Notes: generated from the letters alone by a model not told the origin. A DNA stretch of 64,000 bases from Glycocaulis profundi (GCA_007050995.1 VJOU01000001.1:1-64000); one strand, 5' to 3'. Shown: positions 1 through 10,923, counted from the stretch's first letter. A program made the numbers and translations.

Positions 1-265
1 ACGGATCGGACCGGCGTCGCGATGGCCTTGGCCGCTTGGACGGCGGGGCCAGCGATCGCCAGGCTACGACACGGTGAGATGAGAGAAGCCGCACCGGCTG
101 AAAAACGTCGCGCGCGGGCGGCCCCTCGGGGCACGGAACCACAGCGCAATACAGACCATGGGCCCGACCGGGCCGCCCGCGCGCCCCTCATCAGGGGCGG
201 GACCACGGCACACCCCCGCGCTCGGCAGAGCGGCGGGGATGAAGGCGCGTGCGGGGGGCAGCCCC

Positions 266-302
266 CACCGTCATCCCCCGGCTCGACCGGGCCATGACGG
301 TG
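266..302. repeat. Intergenic palindromic (REP-like) element
   Basis: Outer arms CACCGTCAT (266-274) and ATGACGGTG (294-302) are perfect inverted repeats. Inside them is a second inverted repeat, CCCGG/CCGGG, around CTCGA. The general form, GTCATCC plus a CCGG-rich stem around a short CTNGA-type loop plus ATGAC, resembles short intergenic palindromes scattered through many alphaproteobacterial genomes (known pattern, recalled and not searched). It lies downstream of asd and could also act as a transcription-end structure. I found no second copy in this window. Confidence 0.55.
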
Positions 303-320
303 AAGGAGAGGCGCAGACAA

Positions 321-337
321 CGGCGGCGCAGCCGCCG
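321..337 (-). terminator. GC hairpin downstream of asd
   Basis: CGGCGGC (321-327) and GCCGCCG (331-337) form a perfect 7-bp stem with a three-base loop. It lies about 90 bases beyond the asd stop. On the minus strand it is followed only by TTGTC, so it lacks a proper U-tract. It may stabilise the 3' end or be chance GC structure. Confidence 0.25.
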
Positions 338-423
338 CAAGGCCGACCGGCCGCCCGCGCCCATGCGCGGAACCGACTGACCGGAGGGAAGGAGGACAGA
401 GAAACCGGCCAGAGAAACCAACC

Positions 424-1446
424 CTACCCCTTCAGAATTCCCCGGTTCAGCAGGGTCTCGGCGATCTGGACGGTGTTGAGGGCCGCGCCTTTGCGCAGAT
501 TGTCGGACACGATCCACATCGCCAGGCCGTTCTCCACCGTCGGGTCCTCGCGCACGCGGCTGACGAAGGTGGCGAACTCGCCCACGCTCTCGACGGGGGT
601 GACGAAGGCGGGATCGTCCTCGTCGGCCCGGTCGATCAGCATCAGGCCGGGCGCCTCGCGCAGGATGGAGCGGGCTTTCGCCGCGCTGATCTCGCGCTCG
701 AACTCGATATGAGCGGCCACGCAGTGGCCCACGAAGACCGGCACCCGGGCGCAGGTGGCGAACAGCTTGATCTTCGGGTCGAGGATCTTCTTGGTCTCGA
801 CCGTCATCTTCCACTCTTCCTTGGTCGCGCCGTCTTCCATGAAGATGTCGATTTTCGGAATGACGTTGAAGGCGATCTGCTTGGGGAAGTGTTCGGGCTC
901 GATGGGGTCGTTGACATAGATCGCCCGGGTCTGGCGCCACAGCTCGTCCATGGCCTCCTGACCGCCGCCGGAGGTGGACTGATAGGTCGCGACCGAGACC
1001 CGTGTGATGCCCGCCGCGTCATGCAGGGGTTTCAGCGCGACCACCGTCTGGATGGTCGAGCAGTTGGGGTTGGCCACGATGCCCTTCTTGATCGCGTCCA
1101 GCGCCTCGGGATTGACCTCGGGCACCACCAGCGGAACGTCGGGGTCCATGCGCCAGGCCGAGGAATTGTCGACCACCAGGGCCCCGGCCTTGGCGATCTT
1201 CGGCGCCCATTCCTTCGACACGTCGCCGCCCGCGCTCATCAGGACCAGATCGACCTTGGAGAAGTCGAAGGTCTCCGCGTCCTTGCACTTCAGGGTCCTG
1301 TCGCCATAGCTCAGCTCGGTGCCGATCGAACGGCGCGAGGCGAGGGCGTGGACCTCCTCGGCGGGGAAGAGGCGCTCGGCCAGGATGGTGAGCATTTCCT
1401 TGCCCACCGCGCCGGTGGCGCCGAAAACCGCGACTTTGATACCCAT
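424..1446 (-). CDS. asd: Aspartate-semialdehyde dehydrogenase
   Basis: Catalyses NADPH-dependent reductive dephosphorylation of aspartyl phosphate to aspartate semialdehyde, the branch step to lysine/diaminopimelate, threonine and methionine. The 340-residue protein has the normal family length. It opens with the nucleotide-binding GATGAVG (residues 9-15) and carries the catalytic cysteine in NPNCST (Cys129). A conserved histidine-containing stretch follows the GHCVAAH motif. The start is supported by an AAAGGAG-type ribosome binding site just upstream. It follows mdh on the same strand, but a rho-independent terminator separates them, so expression is probably from its own promoter or by partial readthrough. 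Confidence 0.95.
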   Translation of the reverse strand: MGIKVAVFGATGAVGKEMLTILAERLFPAEEVHALASRRSIGTELSYGDRTLKCKDAETFDFSKVDLVLMSAGGDVSKEWAPKIAKAGALVVDNSSAWRMDPDVPLVVPEVNPEALDAIKKGIVANPNCSTIQTVVALKPLHDAAGITRVSVATYQSTSGGGQEAMDELWRQTRAIYVNDPIEPEHFPKQIAFNVIPKIDIFMEDGATKEEWKMTVETKKILDPKIKLFATCARVPVFVGHCVAAHIEFEREISAAKARSILREAPGLMLIDRADEDDPAFVTPVESVGEFATFVSRVREDPTVENGLAMWIVSDNLRKGAALNTVQIAETLLNRGILKG

Positions 1447-1480
1447 GGGCGGGCTCCTTTCAAAACTGACGCCGGATGCG

Positions 1481-1510
1481 AAAACGCCCTCCGGACGGGC
1501 CGGAGGGCGT
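1481..1510 (-). terminator. Rho-independent terminator of mdh
   Basis: An 11-bp perfect stem, ACGCCCTCCGG (1484-1494) with CCGGAGGGCGT (1500-1510), surrounds a 5-base loop. Read on the minus strand the stem ends in TTTT (1484-1481), the classic U-tract. It sits 43 bases after the mdh stop and only about 35 bases before the asd start. Confidence 0.85.
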
Positions 1511-1552
1511 CTGATCCGGCCGTCCGGCCGGGTCCGAAGACCTCAGGGCCGG

Positions 1553-3760
<2,208 letters not shown>

Positions 3761-3764
<4 letters not shown>

Positions 3765-3868
3765 CCGCCCAGCCCCCGCGCGGCCAGCGCGATAAGCCCC
3801 GCGCCCGCCAGCCCGAAGGCCAGCGCCGCGCCGATCAGCAGAAGGACGGGACGTTCGATCTCTCTCAT
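3761..3868 (-). CDS. Possible 35-residue single-span membrane peptide
   Basis: This short frame begins ATGAGAGAGATCGAACG and encodes a peptide with a charged start (MREIERP) and one hydrophobic helix rich in leucine, alanine and glycine. It ends in a TGA that overlaps the proposed TTG start of zapE. The four-base overlap suggests a translated leader or small protein coupled to zapE. The ribosome binding site is weak, and short hydrophobic frames arise by chance in GC-rich DNA, so this call is tentative. Confidence 0.4.
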
Positions 3869-3982
3869 CGCGATGCGGTGTAGCGCGCCCGTCGCCGATG
3901 GGAAAGGGCGCGGGCGCAAGGCTCGCCCTTGGGTTGACGCCTCGCGCCCGCACCGCCGATAGTCGGCACGCAGGAGGCGGCA

Positions 3983-4561
3983 ATGGCGCTCAGGCCCAAG
4001 GACATCGCGAACCTCGAAGCGGCGGGCATGCCGCCGGGCGTCATCCGCTACGTGGCCCGCGAGGCGGAGGGTCTGTGGGTTTTGCCCGTGCTGCGGATGT
4101 TTCACGGGTGGAAGGGCAACACGGCGCTTTTCGCTTTTGCCGCTCTCATCCCCCTCTTGCTGCGCACCGGGGCAGACGGCTGGTATGGCTCGGTCGCCTT
4201 CTTGCTGCCGCTCGTGTTCGTCATGTCCGCGGTCTGGCTCAGAAACCGCAGCTTGCGTCTTGAAAGCCCCGCCCAGTGGAGCGCGCGCCGGATCGCCATG
4301 GCGGCGGTGGGCGGCGATCCCAAGGGCGAACTCAAACGCCATGTGAAACGCCTCGACCCCGCCCTGCCGCCGCGCGCCGCGCTGGCGAAAATGGCGCGGA
4401 AGGACTGGAAGGGTCTTGCCGAGCACGGCCCGCAGGCCCGCCCCGAATCCCCGGTCCCGGCGAGCTGGCCCCGCCAGCGCCTGATCGCGACCGGACTGGT
4501 CGCCGTGCCCGCCGTCATCGTGCTGGCGATTCCCATAGCCGTCTGGATTCTGATGCGATGA
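3983..4561 (+). CDS. Tandem small membrane protein, copy 1
   Basis: First of four consecutive related genes. The 192-residue product has an N-terminal soluble segment (MALRPKDIANLEAAGMPPGV), two membrane spans around residues 45-90, a basic cytosolic stretch and a last span ending in IPIAVWILMR. It is the most diverged copy and has a longer proline/alanine-rich linker before the last helix. It lies divergent from zapE. Its TGA overlaps the ATG of the next copy (ATGA). I do not recognise a named family and no function can be assigned. Confidence 0.8.
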   Translation: MALRPKDIANLEAAGMPPGVIRYVAREAEGLWVLPVLRMFHGWKGNTALFAFAALIPLLLRTGADGWYGSVAFLLPLVFVMSAVWLRNRSLRLESPAQWSARRIAMAAVGGDPKGELKRHVKRLDPALPPRAALAKMARKDWKGLAEHGPQARPESPVPASWPRQRLIATGLVAVPAVIVLAIPIAVWILMR

Positions 4562-5085
4562 GCCTGACCCCCGCCGAGACCGAGCGCCTGCGCGAGGCGG
4601 GCCTGCATGAAGCGCTCGTGCGAGCCGCTGACGCCGAGGCGGCGCGGATGGCGCATCTGCGCGTGGAGCGGCTTTACTGCGGCGTGAAGGGTTTCGCGAT
4701 CATGGCGGCCACGGTCTTCATCTTGATGGCGGGCGCGTCGTTTCTGATCGAGACGTCCTGGAGATGGGGGCTGGCGTTTGGCGTGGTCACCGCGCTGCCG
4801 CCGCGCCTCGCGGCGATCCCCGCCATGCTGGCGAACCAGACCCTCAGGCGCCGCGATCCGGCGCGATGGACCCTGCGCCAGCTCGCCCAAGCCGCCGTTT
4901 CGTCCCGGTCCGACCGGATCGAACTTCTGGAAAGCCGGATGGACGGCGCAACGGACTGGCACGAGGGGCTGATCGCGGCGGCGCAGCCCAATCCTGATTT
5001 CCGCATGGTCCACAAGGTGGTGTTGATCGGAGTGATCGTGGTCCCGATGCTGAGCATCCCCGTGATGATGTGGGCGGCGCGATGA
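4558..5085 (+). CDS. Tandem small membrane protein, copy 2
   Basis: A 175-residue paralogue starting [21 protein letters not shown], followed by the shared DAEAARMAHLRVERLY segment, two membrane spans, a cytosolic region and a final helix ending IPVMMWAAR. The start at 4558 is fixed by the ATGA overlap with copy 1 and by the aligned N-termini of copies 3 and 4. Its own stop overlaps the start of copy 3 in the same way. Function unknown. Confidence 0.82.
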   Translation: MSLTPAETERLREAGLHEALVRAADAEAARMAHLRVERLYCGVKGFAIMAATVFILMAGASFLIETSWRWGLAFGVVTALPPRLAAIPAMLANQTLRRRDPARWTLRQLAQAAVSSRSDRIELLESRMDGATDWHEGLIAAAQPNPDFRMVHKVVLIGVIVVPMLSIPVMMWAAR

Positions 5086-5618
5086 GCCTGACCCGCAAGG
5101 AGCTCTCGCGGCTTCAGGCCTCGGGCCTGCCCGATGGGGTCGTGAATGCAGTGGACGCGGAAGCGGCGCGCATGCCGCATCTGAACGTGCTCCGCCTGTA
5201 TCGCGGCTCCAGCGGATTTCTCGTTGTCGTTTCGAGCATGTTCGTTCTGCTTCTTCTTCTTCAGCTTCTGAACGCCAGCAGTTTCGGCTGGATGATGCTC
5301 TGCGTCATTCTCGCGACCTCGCCACCCCTCGTCGCCGATGTTCTGGATCGTCTTGAACACCAGGATCTGAGACGGTCCGACCCTCTCGCCTGGGCTCTGC
5401 GCCGACTGGTCAGGGATGTGGTGTCCGGCCACGGCATAAAGGCGGAACGAATGGCCGAGAGGCCGGGCATGGCGGAGGACTGGCGGGAGGCGCTGACCCG
5501 CGGCGTCGCGCCGCCACCCTCCCGATCGGTATTGAGCTGGAAGGAAAAGGCGGTGGTGGGGGGCCTGATGCTCGCGCCCCTGCTCGGGATTCCGATCCTG
5601 ATGTGGATCGCGCGATGA
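5082..5618 (+). CDS. Tandem small membrane protein, copy 3
   Basis: A 178-residue paralogue. It starts MSLTRKELSRLQASGLPDGV, has the DAEAARMPHLNVLRLYRG segment, a leucine/valine-rich hairpin of two spans, and a C-terminal helix ending IPILMWIAR. It is most like copy 2, suggesting a recent duplication. ATGA overlaps couple it to both neighbours. Function unknown. Confidence 0.82.
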   Translation: MSLTRKELSRLQASGLPDGVVNAVDAEAARMPHLNVLRLYRGSSGFLVVVSSMFVLLLLLQLLNASSFGWMMLCVILATSPPLVADVLDRLEHQDLRRSDPLAWALRRLVRDVVSGHGIKAERMAERPGMAEDWREALTRGVAPPPSRSVLSWKEKAVVGGLMLAPLLGIPILMWIAR

Positions 5619-6166
5619 GCCTGACGCGTGCCGAAACCGAACGTCTGCGTGAGGCGGGCCTGCGCGACGACGTGATCGCGGCGGTGGAGGATGAGGCCGG
5701 TCGCATGCGGCTGCTCTGGCTGAGGCGGAGCTGGCTGATGCAGGCGGTGCTGGTTCTGGCGCTGGGCGCCGCGTTCATGCTGCTCGGGTCATGGATGATC
5801 CGGTTGGACGCGCCTGCGGGTTTGACGCCCATGGTCTTCAGCACCGGGATCATCGCGGTCGCCGCGAGAAGACTGGTCTGGCTGCGCGCCCACCCTGACC
5901 GCGCCGGAGCGCGGCGGCTGATCGTGCTGGCGGTCAGGGGCCGGTCCGCGACGCTCGAACGGCTCGCCTGGGAGATTTCACGCAAGGCCGACCCGCACGA
6001 GGCGCTGGCGCTGATCTCCGGCGCGCCGCGCCTGCTGAGCGACGCCGAGCTCGGCGAGGAGCGCGCGTCCCATATGACGCATCTCAAGGCTTTCGGACTG
6101 ACCGCAGCCCTGCTGGCGGGCGTGGGCGCGCTGTTCGCGCTGGCCTGGCTGATCGGTCGTCCTTAA
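5615..6166 (+). CDS. Tandem small membrane protein, copy 4
   Basis: A 183-residue paralogue starting [20 protein letters not shown], nearly identical at its first residues to copy 2. It has two central spans and a final span ending AWLIGRP, without the IP-MW ending of the other copies. It closes the four-gene run and meets the convergent thioesterase gene with fully overlapping stops (TTAA at 6163-6166). Function unknown. Confidence 0.82.
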   Translation: MSLTRAETERLREAGLRDDVIAAVEDEAGRMRLLWLRRSWLMQAVLVLALGAAFMLLGSWMIRLDAPAGLTPMVFSTGIIAVAARRLVWLRAHPDRAGARRLIVLAVRGRSATLERLAWEISRKADPHEALALISGAPRLLSDAELGEERASHMTHLKAFGLTAALLAGVGALFALAWLIGRP

Positions 6167-6600
6167 GCCGTCAGGCTTTCCAGCGCCTGCCGCCAGGCGT
6201 CGGGCAGCGGCTTGGGGCGCCGCGTGGCGCGGTCGACATAGACATGCACGAAGAAGCCCTCGGCGATGGCGTCGTCCTCGCCGTCGCGGAACAGGGCGAT
6301 TTCGTAGCGCACCGAGCTGGACCCCAGCCGGGCCACGCGGATGCCCGCCTGCAGCGTGTCGGGGAAGGCCGCCGGGGCGTGGTAGCGGCAGCCGGTCTCC
6401 ACCACCAGGCCGATGGGGTCGCCCCGCTCGATGTCCAGCAGGCCCCGCGCGATCAGCCAGCGGTTCACCGCCGTGTCGAAGAAGGCGTAATAGGCCACGT
6501 TGTTGACGTGTCCGTACACGTCATTGTCCGCCCAGCGGGTCTCGATCCGCTCGAAGGCGGGATAGGCCTGCCGGCGGGCGGGGGCGGGCCGCGCGCTCAC
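6163..6600 (-). CDS. Acyl-CoA thioesterase (4HBT hot-dog family)
   Basis: A 145-residue single hot-dog domain protein. The motif [20 protein letters not shown] (residues 24-43) holds the catalytic aspartate of the 4-hydroxybenzoyl-CoA/YbgC-type thioesterases. The substrate acyl-CoA cannot be told from sequence. It starts with GTG, overlapping the TGA of the upstream alcohol dehydrogenase (GTGA), so the two are translationally coupled and may act on the same metabolite. Confidence 0.88.
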   Translation of the reverse strand: MSARPAPARRQAYPAFERIETRWADNDVYGHVNNVAYYAFFDTAVNRWLIARGLLDIERGDPIGLVVETGCRYHAPAAFPDTLQAGIRVARLGSSSVRYEIALFRDGEDDAIAEGFFVHVYVDRATRRPKPLPDAWRQALESLTA

Positions 6601-7736
6601 AGGATCTCCTCGTAGAGCCGCACTATGTCGTCATAGCCCATGGGTCTGGGGTTGTTGGGCAGGAGGCGGTCGTTGGCGGCCACGTCCTCGGCCATGCGCG
6701 GCACGTCGTTATGGCTGATGCCTAGCTGGGACAGCCGCCGCTCGATGCCCGTGGCGTCCGCGATCCGCTCCATCTCCGCGATCAGGGCGGATGAGCTGGC
6801 CTTGAGCCCCATCGCGGCGGCGATCTGGGCGTAGAGCGGCTCGCACACCGCCGCGTTGAAGCGCAGCACCGGGGGCAGCACGACCGAGTTGGACAGGCCA
6901 TGAGGCACGTGGAAGATGCCGCCCAGCGGGTAGGCCATGGCGTGCACCCCCGCCACCGGCGAGTTGGAGAAGGCCTGCCCCGCCAGCATCGCGCCCAGCA
7001 GCATTTTCCCGCGCGCCTCCCGATCCGACCCGTCCTCGCAGGCTCTCACGATGTTCGGCTGGATCAGGCGCATGGCTTCAAGCGCCAGCGTGTCGGAGAC
7101 CGGGTTCTTGAACCGCCGCCCCGTATAGGCCTCGATGGCGTGGACCATGGCGTCGATGCCGGTCGCGGCGGTGATGTGGCGCGGCAGGCCCAGCGTCAGG
7201 TCGGGGTCAAGCAGCGCCATGTCGGCGTAAAGCGCGGGCGCGGCGATGCCGCGCTTTGAGGTCTCGCCCGTGGTGATGACGGCCACCGAGGTCACTTCCG
7301 ATCCCGTGCCCGCCGTGGTGGGGACCAGAACCAGCGGCAGGCGCGGGCCGGTCGCCCGGTCCATGCCGTACATGTCCGCCAGAGTCTGGCTGCCCGCCAG
7401 CAGCAGGGCGACCACCTTGGCGGTGTCCATCGGGCTGCCCCCGCCATACCCGATCACCGCCTGCGCGCCGAAGGCCCGGCCCGCCGCGGCGGCCTCCATC
7501 ACGACGGATTCCGGGGGGTCGGCGACCACCCTGTCATAGACCATCACGTCCAGACCGTCCGCCTCCAGCCCCTCCAGCGCGGCGTCCAGAAGCCCCGCCC
7601 CGATCACGCCCGCGTCGGTGACGAGCAGGATGCGCCGGGCGCCCCTCAGGGCGGGAGCGGCGGCGCGGGCCAGGCGCGCGGCCGCGCCTGGCTCGAAGAC
7701 GATGTGGGGGACGGTGCGGAACTGGAAGGGGGTCAT
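6597..7736 (-). CDS. Iron-containing alcohol dehydrogenase
   Basis: A 379-residue group III (Fe-dependent) dehydrogenase. The NAD-binding motif [10 protein letters not shown] lies near residues 98-107. The metal-ligand region includes a conserved histidine in [11 protein letters not shown] and another in the FHVPHGLSN stretch. Family members reduce or oxidise short-chain alcohols, lactaldehyde or related compounds; the substrate is not readable here. It is the first gene of a two-gene unit with the thioesterase. Confidence 0.92.
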   Translation of the reverse strand: MTPFQFRTVPHIVFEPGAAARLARAAAPALRGARRILLVTDAGVIGAGLLDAALEGLEADGLDVMVYDRVVADPPESVVMEAAAAGRAFGAQAVIGYGGGSPMDTAKVVALLLAGSQTLADMYGMDRATGPRLPLVLVPTTAGTGSEVTSVAVITTGETSKRGIAAPALYADMALLDPDLTLGLPRHITAATGIDAMVHAIEAYTGRRFKNPVSDTLALEAMRLIQPNIVRACEDGSDREARGKMLLGAMLAGQAFSNSPVAGVHAMAYPLGGIFHVPHGLSNSVVLPPVLRFNAAVCEPLYAQIAAAMGLKASSSALIAEMERIADATGIERRLSQLGISHNDVPRMAEDVAANDRLLPNNPRPMGYDDIVRLYEEIL

Positions 7737-7834
7737 GGCTGGAAAACGCGGGTCTGGAGGACGGGGCGCACAGCCTCGCCCCGGACGCGCTCCGGTTCAA
7801 GCCCCAACCATACTGACCTTACGAAAGACTGCGA

Positions 7835-8107
7835 TCAGTCCTCGCCGATCCGGGGCGGCCCGCCATGCTCGGCTTCGGAGGGACCGAAGGCGCGGGCCAG
7901 CAGATGCGTGGAGTCGTGCGCCAGCTCGATGGCCTGGGTGAGGTGGTCGAGCACCTTCACATTGTTGGCCAGCACGTGCAGCGCCTCGGGCCGGGTGTCG
8001 TCGGAGATCTTGGTGCAGCGATAGAGCACGTCCGCGCGCAGCTCGATGAGGATGTCCTCCAGCCTGCGGCCGTTCGGATTGGCGTCGGACTTCAGAAAGC
8101 GGGTCAT
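7835..8107 (-). CDS. Conserved hypothetical protein, 90 residues
   Basis: A small soluble protein, largely helical, with segments LEDILIELRADVLYR and ALHVLANNVKVLDHLTQA and a charged C-terminus. No signal peptide or membrane span. It is divergent from the pterin dehydratase gene with about 95 bases between the starts. Codon use and length fit a real alphaproteobacterial small protein, but I do not recognise the family. Confidence 0.65.
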   Translation of the reverse strand: MTRFLKSDANPNGRRLEDILIELRADVLYRCTKISDDTRPEALHVLANNVKVLDHLTQAIELAHDSTHLLARAFGPSEAEHGGPPRIGED

Positions 8108-8202
8108 GGCCGCCTCTCTTTCCCAGTTGTTGCCGGAACGAAGGCTAGCGCGATCGCGTCATCTTTTCGTAAATGACTCCGCGAACAGCGAGGAGGCTCA
8201 CC

Positions 8203-8484
8203 ATGACCCAGAAGATCGGCGCCAAGGCGCTCATATCCGAACTCCCCAAATGGAGCCCGTGCGACGGTCGGGACGCGGTCTGCCGCACGTTCAAGTTCAA
8301 TGATTTCAACGAGGCCTTCGGTTTCATGACCCGCGTGGCGCTCAAGGCCGACGCGATGGACCACCACCCCGAATGGTTCAACGTCTATGACAAGGTCGAA
8401 GTGACCCTGACCACCCACGACGCGGACGGCGTGACCGACAAGGACGTGGAGCTGGCCCGCTTCATGGATGGCGCGGCGCGCTGA
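8203..8484 (+). CDS. phhB: 4a-hydroxytetrahydrobiopterin dehydratase
   Basis: Pterin-4a-carbinolamine dehydratase, which regenerates pterin cofactor after aromatic hydroxylation. The 93-residue length is typical. The diagnostic [16 protein letters not shown] motif holds the paired catalytic histidines, and [16 protein letters not shown] closes the family signature. The start at 8203 has an AGGAGG ribosome binding site 6-7 bases upstream and is preferred to an in-frame codon 30 bases earlier. No phenylalanine hydroxylase gene is nearby, so its role in this organism is open. Confidence 0.93.
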   Translation: MTQKIGAKALISELPKWSPCDGRDAVCRTFKFNDFNEAFGFMTRVALKADAMDHHPEWFNVYDKVEVTLTTHDADGVTDKDVELARFMDGAAR

Positions 8485-8487
8485 GCC

Positions 8488-8946
8488 TCACTGGTCGTGG
8501 ATCATGATCATCCCGATCATGACCGTGGCCCCCGGCTCGCCCAGCGCCTGATCGGTGGCGCGCTGGAGCAGAGTTGAGATGCGCGCGGCGTCCGGCACCT
8601 GCCCGGGGCCGTAGCCCATGCCCGAATACACCGCCATCGCGCTCATATAGGCGTCCCGCAGGCGCGGCATGCGCTGGGTTATGCGGGCGCGCATCGCCGG
8701 GTCGGGGGCGTCCAGCCCGATCTCCACATGCAGCAGGCCCCGGATGTCCCGGCCCGCCTGCACCGAGGCCATCACCGGATCGAGCCGCACATAGGTCTCC
8801 GAAGCCGTGATCGCCCGGCGGTCGGGGCTGACCTCCGGCTCGGCGGGCGCGGCCACCGCGACCGGCGCCCACAGCGCCAGGCAGAGCGCGGATACGCGGA
8901 TCGTATGATGAAAAGCGCGGATCGTATGACCGGGTGCGTGGATCAT
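8488..8946 (-). CDS. Exported FliL-like protein
   Basis: A 152-residue protein with an N-terminal hydrophobic export segment (ALCLALWAPVAVAAPA). The mature domain (YVRLDPVMASVQAG, then LHVEIGLD, then a helix around MPRLRDAYMSAM) has the layout of FliL, the flagellar basal-body-associated protein. There are no flagellar genes nearby. The export segment may be a cleavable signal rather than the usual FliL anchor. A proper profile search would decide. Its last bases end three positions from the stop of phhB, so the genes are convergent. Confidence 0.6.
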   Translation of the reverse strand: MIHAPGHTIRAFHHTIRVSALCLALWAPVAVAAPAEPEVSPDRRAITASETYVRLDPVMASVQAGRDIRGLLHVEIGLDAPDPAMRARITQRMPRLRDAYMSAMAVYSGMGYGPGQVPDAARISTLLQRATDQALGEPGATVMIGMIMIHDQ

Positions 8947-9019
8947 GCGGCGAGGATAAGACCGTTCCGGTAAACGGACGGTTCGCGTCCGCTGGCGCCT
9001 TCGCCCGCCCGGCCGACGC

Positions 9020-9496
9020 TCACATCGTGAAGCCGATCCACCGCCCCGCCAGAAGCGCGGCCAGCCAGATCAGCAGCGAGGCCGCGGCCTGCATCCGCAG
9101 AACGGGATGGATCGCACCGCCCGCCAGCGCGGTCCGCCACCAGGGCGTGAACCGCAGCGCCAGCGCGTTCGCGACGCCAAGCCCGATCAGCGCCAGCTTG
9201 AGCTGGAGCATGTCGTTGGCAGCATACGCCACGGGGCGGACGCTGAACAGCAGAAAACCGGTCAGGACGGCGAGCGCGACCCCGATGGCCGCGACCCGCG
9301 CCAGCGGCGGTCCGAGCTCGGCCACGGGGCGTTTTGAAAACGCGCCCAGAAGGCGCGCGTCCAGCGTGCCGATGGCCCCGATGATCAGGCCGATGGCGGC
9401 GATGTGGGCGGCGCTGACCAGCGGATAGGCCATGCCCGGCGACCGCAGGAAGGCCGCGGGCGGGGTCTGGCCCAGCCACTGGAGCAGGTCGGTCAC
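9020..9496 (-). CDS. Four-helix integral membrane protein
   Basis: A 158-residue protein with about four membrane spans (around residues 20-45, 65-85, 95-115 and 130-150). The pattern, including a histidine in SAAHIAAIGLIIGAIGTLDARL, is that of DUF2214/DUF6644-type inner-membrane proteins. It begins with GTG only three bases after the stop of the upstream DUF6152-like gene, so the two are co-translated. The pairing hints at a redox or metal-related membrane role, which is inference only. Confidence 0.65.
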   Translation of the reverse strand: MTDLLQWLGQTPPAAFLRSPGMAYPLVSAAHIAAIGLIIGAIGTLDARLLGAFSKRPVAELGPPLARVAAIGVALAVLTGFLLFSVRPVAYAANDMLQLKLALIGLGVANALALRFTPWWRTALAGGAIHPVLRMQAAASLLIWLAALLAGRWIGFTM

Positions 9497-9499
9497 CCG

Positions 9500-9889
9500 T
9501 CAGCCCTGGTCCTGGGCCTCATCCTCGATCCGTTCGGGATAGGGATCGTAATTCACACCGTCGATGGTGATGCGGACGGCCTTCATCCGCAGTTCCTCGG
9601 GATCCAGGGTGCGATGGCCGAGCACGGTGACGGCGTCGCCGGGCTGAGAGACGCCCTCCACGAAGCCCGAATCTTCAGTGCGGCGCGGATTGCCCAGCTC
9701 GATGGTCCACGACCCGCCCTCGGCCTCGACCTGCAGGGTGGGATGGGGCGGACCGATATAGATCTCCTGGATCACGCCCTCCAGCGTGGTCTGCTCCTCC
9801 TGCGCCCAGTCCCAGCCATGGTGGGCGAAGGCGGCGGCGGTGGCCACGGCGCCCGTGAGGGCGGCGGCCGCGATGACGCGAAGTCTCAT
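9500..9889 (-). CDS. DUF6152-like periplasmic protein
   Basis: A 129-residue exported protein. It has a clear signal peptide (about residues 1-22, AAAFA) followed at once by HHGWDW. Beta-rich segments follow (LEGVIQEIYIGPPHPTLQVE, GDAVTVLGHRTLD, MKAVRITIDGVNYDPYP). The mature N-terminal HHGW and the OB-like length match the small periplasmic DUF6152 family. It is upstream of, and coupled to, the four-helix membrane gene. Confidence 0.72.
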   Translation of the reverse strand: MRLRVIAAAALTGAVATAAAFAHHGWDWAQEEQTTLEGVIQEIYIGPPHPTLQVEAEGGSWTIELGNPRRTEDSGFVEGVSQPGDAVTVLGHRTLDPEELRMKAVRITIDGVNYDPYPERIEDEAQDQG

Positions 9890-10020
9890 GAGAGGCTCCT
9901 TTCAGCTTCCATCTGCTTGAAGGATAACGCGGGCGCCGGGCGAGTCGAGCCACGGTCTTGCCATCGGGCGGGCGCGCCATAGTTCGCCTGTCACGCGACA
10001 GCCGCCGGAAAGTCTTTTTG

Positions 10021-10827
10021 ATGATACGCCTCGCCCTGCCCGTCACCCTCCTTCTCTCCGCGCCCGCCCTCGCCCAGCCCGCCGACGTCCCGCCGCCCGC
10101 TCCGCCCACCGGCTTCATCTCAGGCGGGGTGGGCACGGTGCCTGAATACGCCGGGTCGTCCGACTACCGCCTGATCCCTTTCGGCGCCGCGCGGTTCGAG
10201 ATCGCGGGCGTGACCGTGCAGACCGAGGGCCCCGGCGTCACCGCCGCCCTAATCCGTCAGGGGCGGCTGACCGCGGGACCGTTCGTGCGCTGGTATGGCG
10301 GGCGCGATCCGGGCGACATCTCCGACGCGGCCGTGGCCGCGCTTCCCAGCGTGGACGGCTCGGCGGTGGCGGGAGGATATGTCCGCTACGCGGTGGCGCG
10401 CGGGCTGATCTCCCAGGTCGACAGCCTCAGCCTGTCAGGCCGCGTGGGCGCGGACCTTCTGGGCAATGTGGACGGGCTGGTGTGGAGCGCGGGCGTCGAT
10501 TACGGCGCGGCCCTGTCGGCCACCTCCTTCATCGCGCTCAGCGTCTCGGCCACCGGGTTCAGCGACGATTACGCCGACCAGCACTTCTCCATCGACCCCG
10601 CCGGGGCGGCGGCGTCGGGCCTGCCGGTCTACGAGGCGTCGGGCGGGCTGAGGGATGTGGGCGTGGTGGCGATCTATGATCACGGCATCGGCCGGGGCGA
10701 CTGGTCGGTGACCGTCGCGGCGGGCTATTCGCGCATGGTGGGCGACTACGCCGACAGCCCCATCGTGGCCGACCGCGGCTCGGCGGACCAGTTCTTCGCG
10801 GGCGTCGGCCTTGGCCGACGGTTCTGA
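10021..10827 (+). CDS. MipA/OmpV-family outer membrane protein
   Basis: A 268-residue outer-membrane beta-barrel. The start at 10021 gives a good signal peptide (MIRLALPVTLLLSAPALAQ). The opening mature segment GGVGTVPEYAGSSDYRLIPFG is the MipA/OmpV hallmark. Alternating amphipathic strands follow, and the protein ends in the barrel signature FFAGVGLGRRF with a terminal phenylalanine. Family members are scaffold or porin-like proteins; the specific role is not readable. It is divergent from the DUF6152 gene. Confidence 0.85.
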   Translation: MIRLALPVTLLLSAPALAQPADVPPPAPPTGFISGGVGTVPEYAGSSDYRLIPFGAARFEIAGVTVQTEGPGVTAALIRQGRLTAGPFVRWYGGRDPGDISDAAVAALPSVDGSAVAGGYVRYAVARGLISQVDSLSLSGRVGADLLGNVDGLVWSAGVDYGAALSATSFIALSVSATGFSDDYADQHFSIDPAGAAASGLPVYEASGGLRDVGVVAIYDHGIGRGDWSVTVAAGYSRMVGDYADSPIVADRGSADQFFAGVGLGRRF

Positions 10828-10847
10828 GGGATTTTCAGGGAAGGCGA

Positions 10848-10923
<76 letters not shown>

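Larger units (their letters stand above)
1..423. other. Intergenic stretch without a convincing gene
   Basis: This is the only gene-free stretch longer than 300 bases. Short open frames exist on both strands, but their translations are arginine/proline-rich, low-complexity shadow sequence with no domain I recognise. What can be seen are two strong palindromes (266-302 and 321-337) downstream of asd on its strand. It may be the 3' flank of asd plus a promoter region for a gene left of the window. Confidence 0.5.

Noticed and set aside
191-940. Minus-strand frame overlapping the 3' half of asd
   Set aside because: Arginine-rich alternate frame of a well-supported gene.
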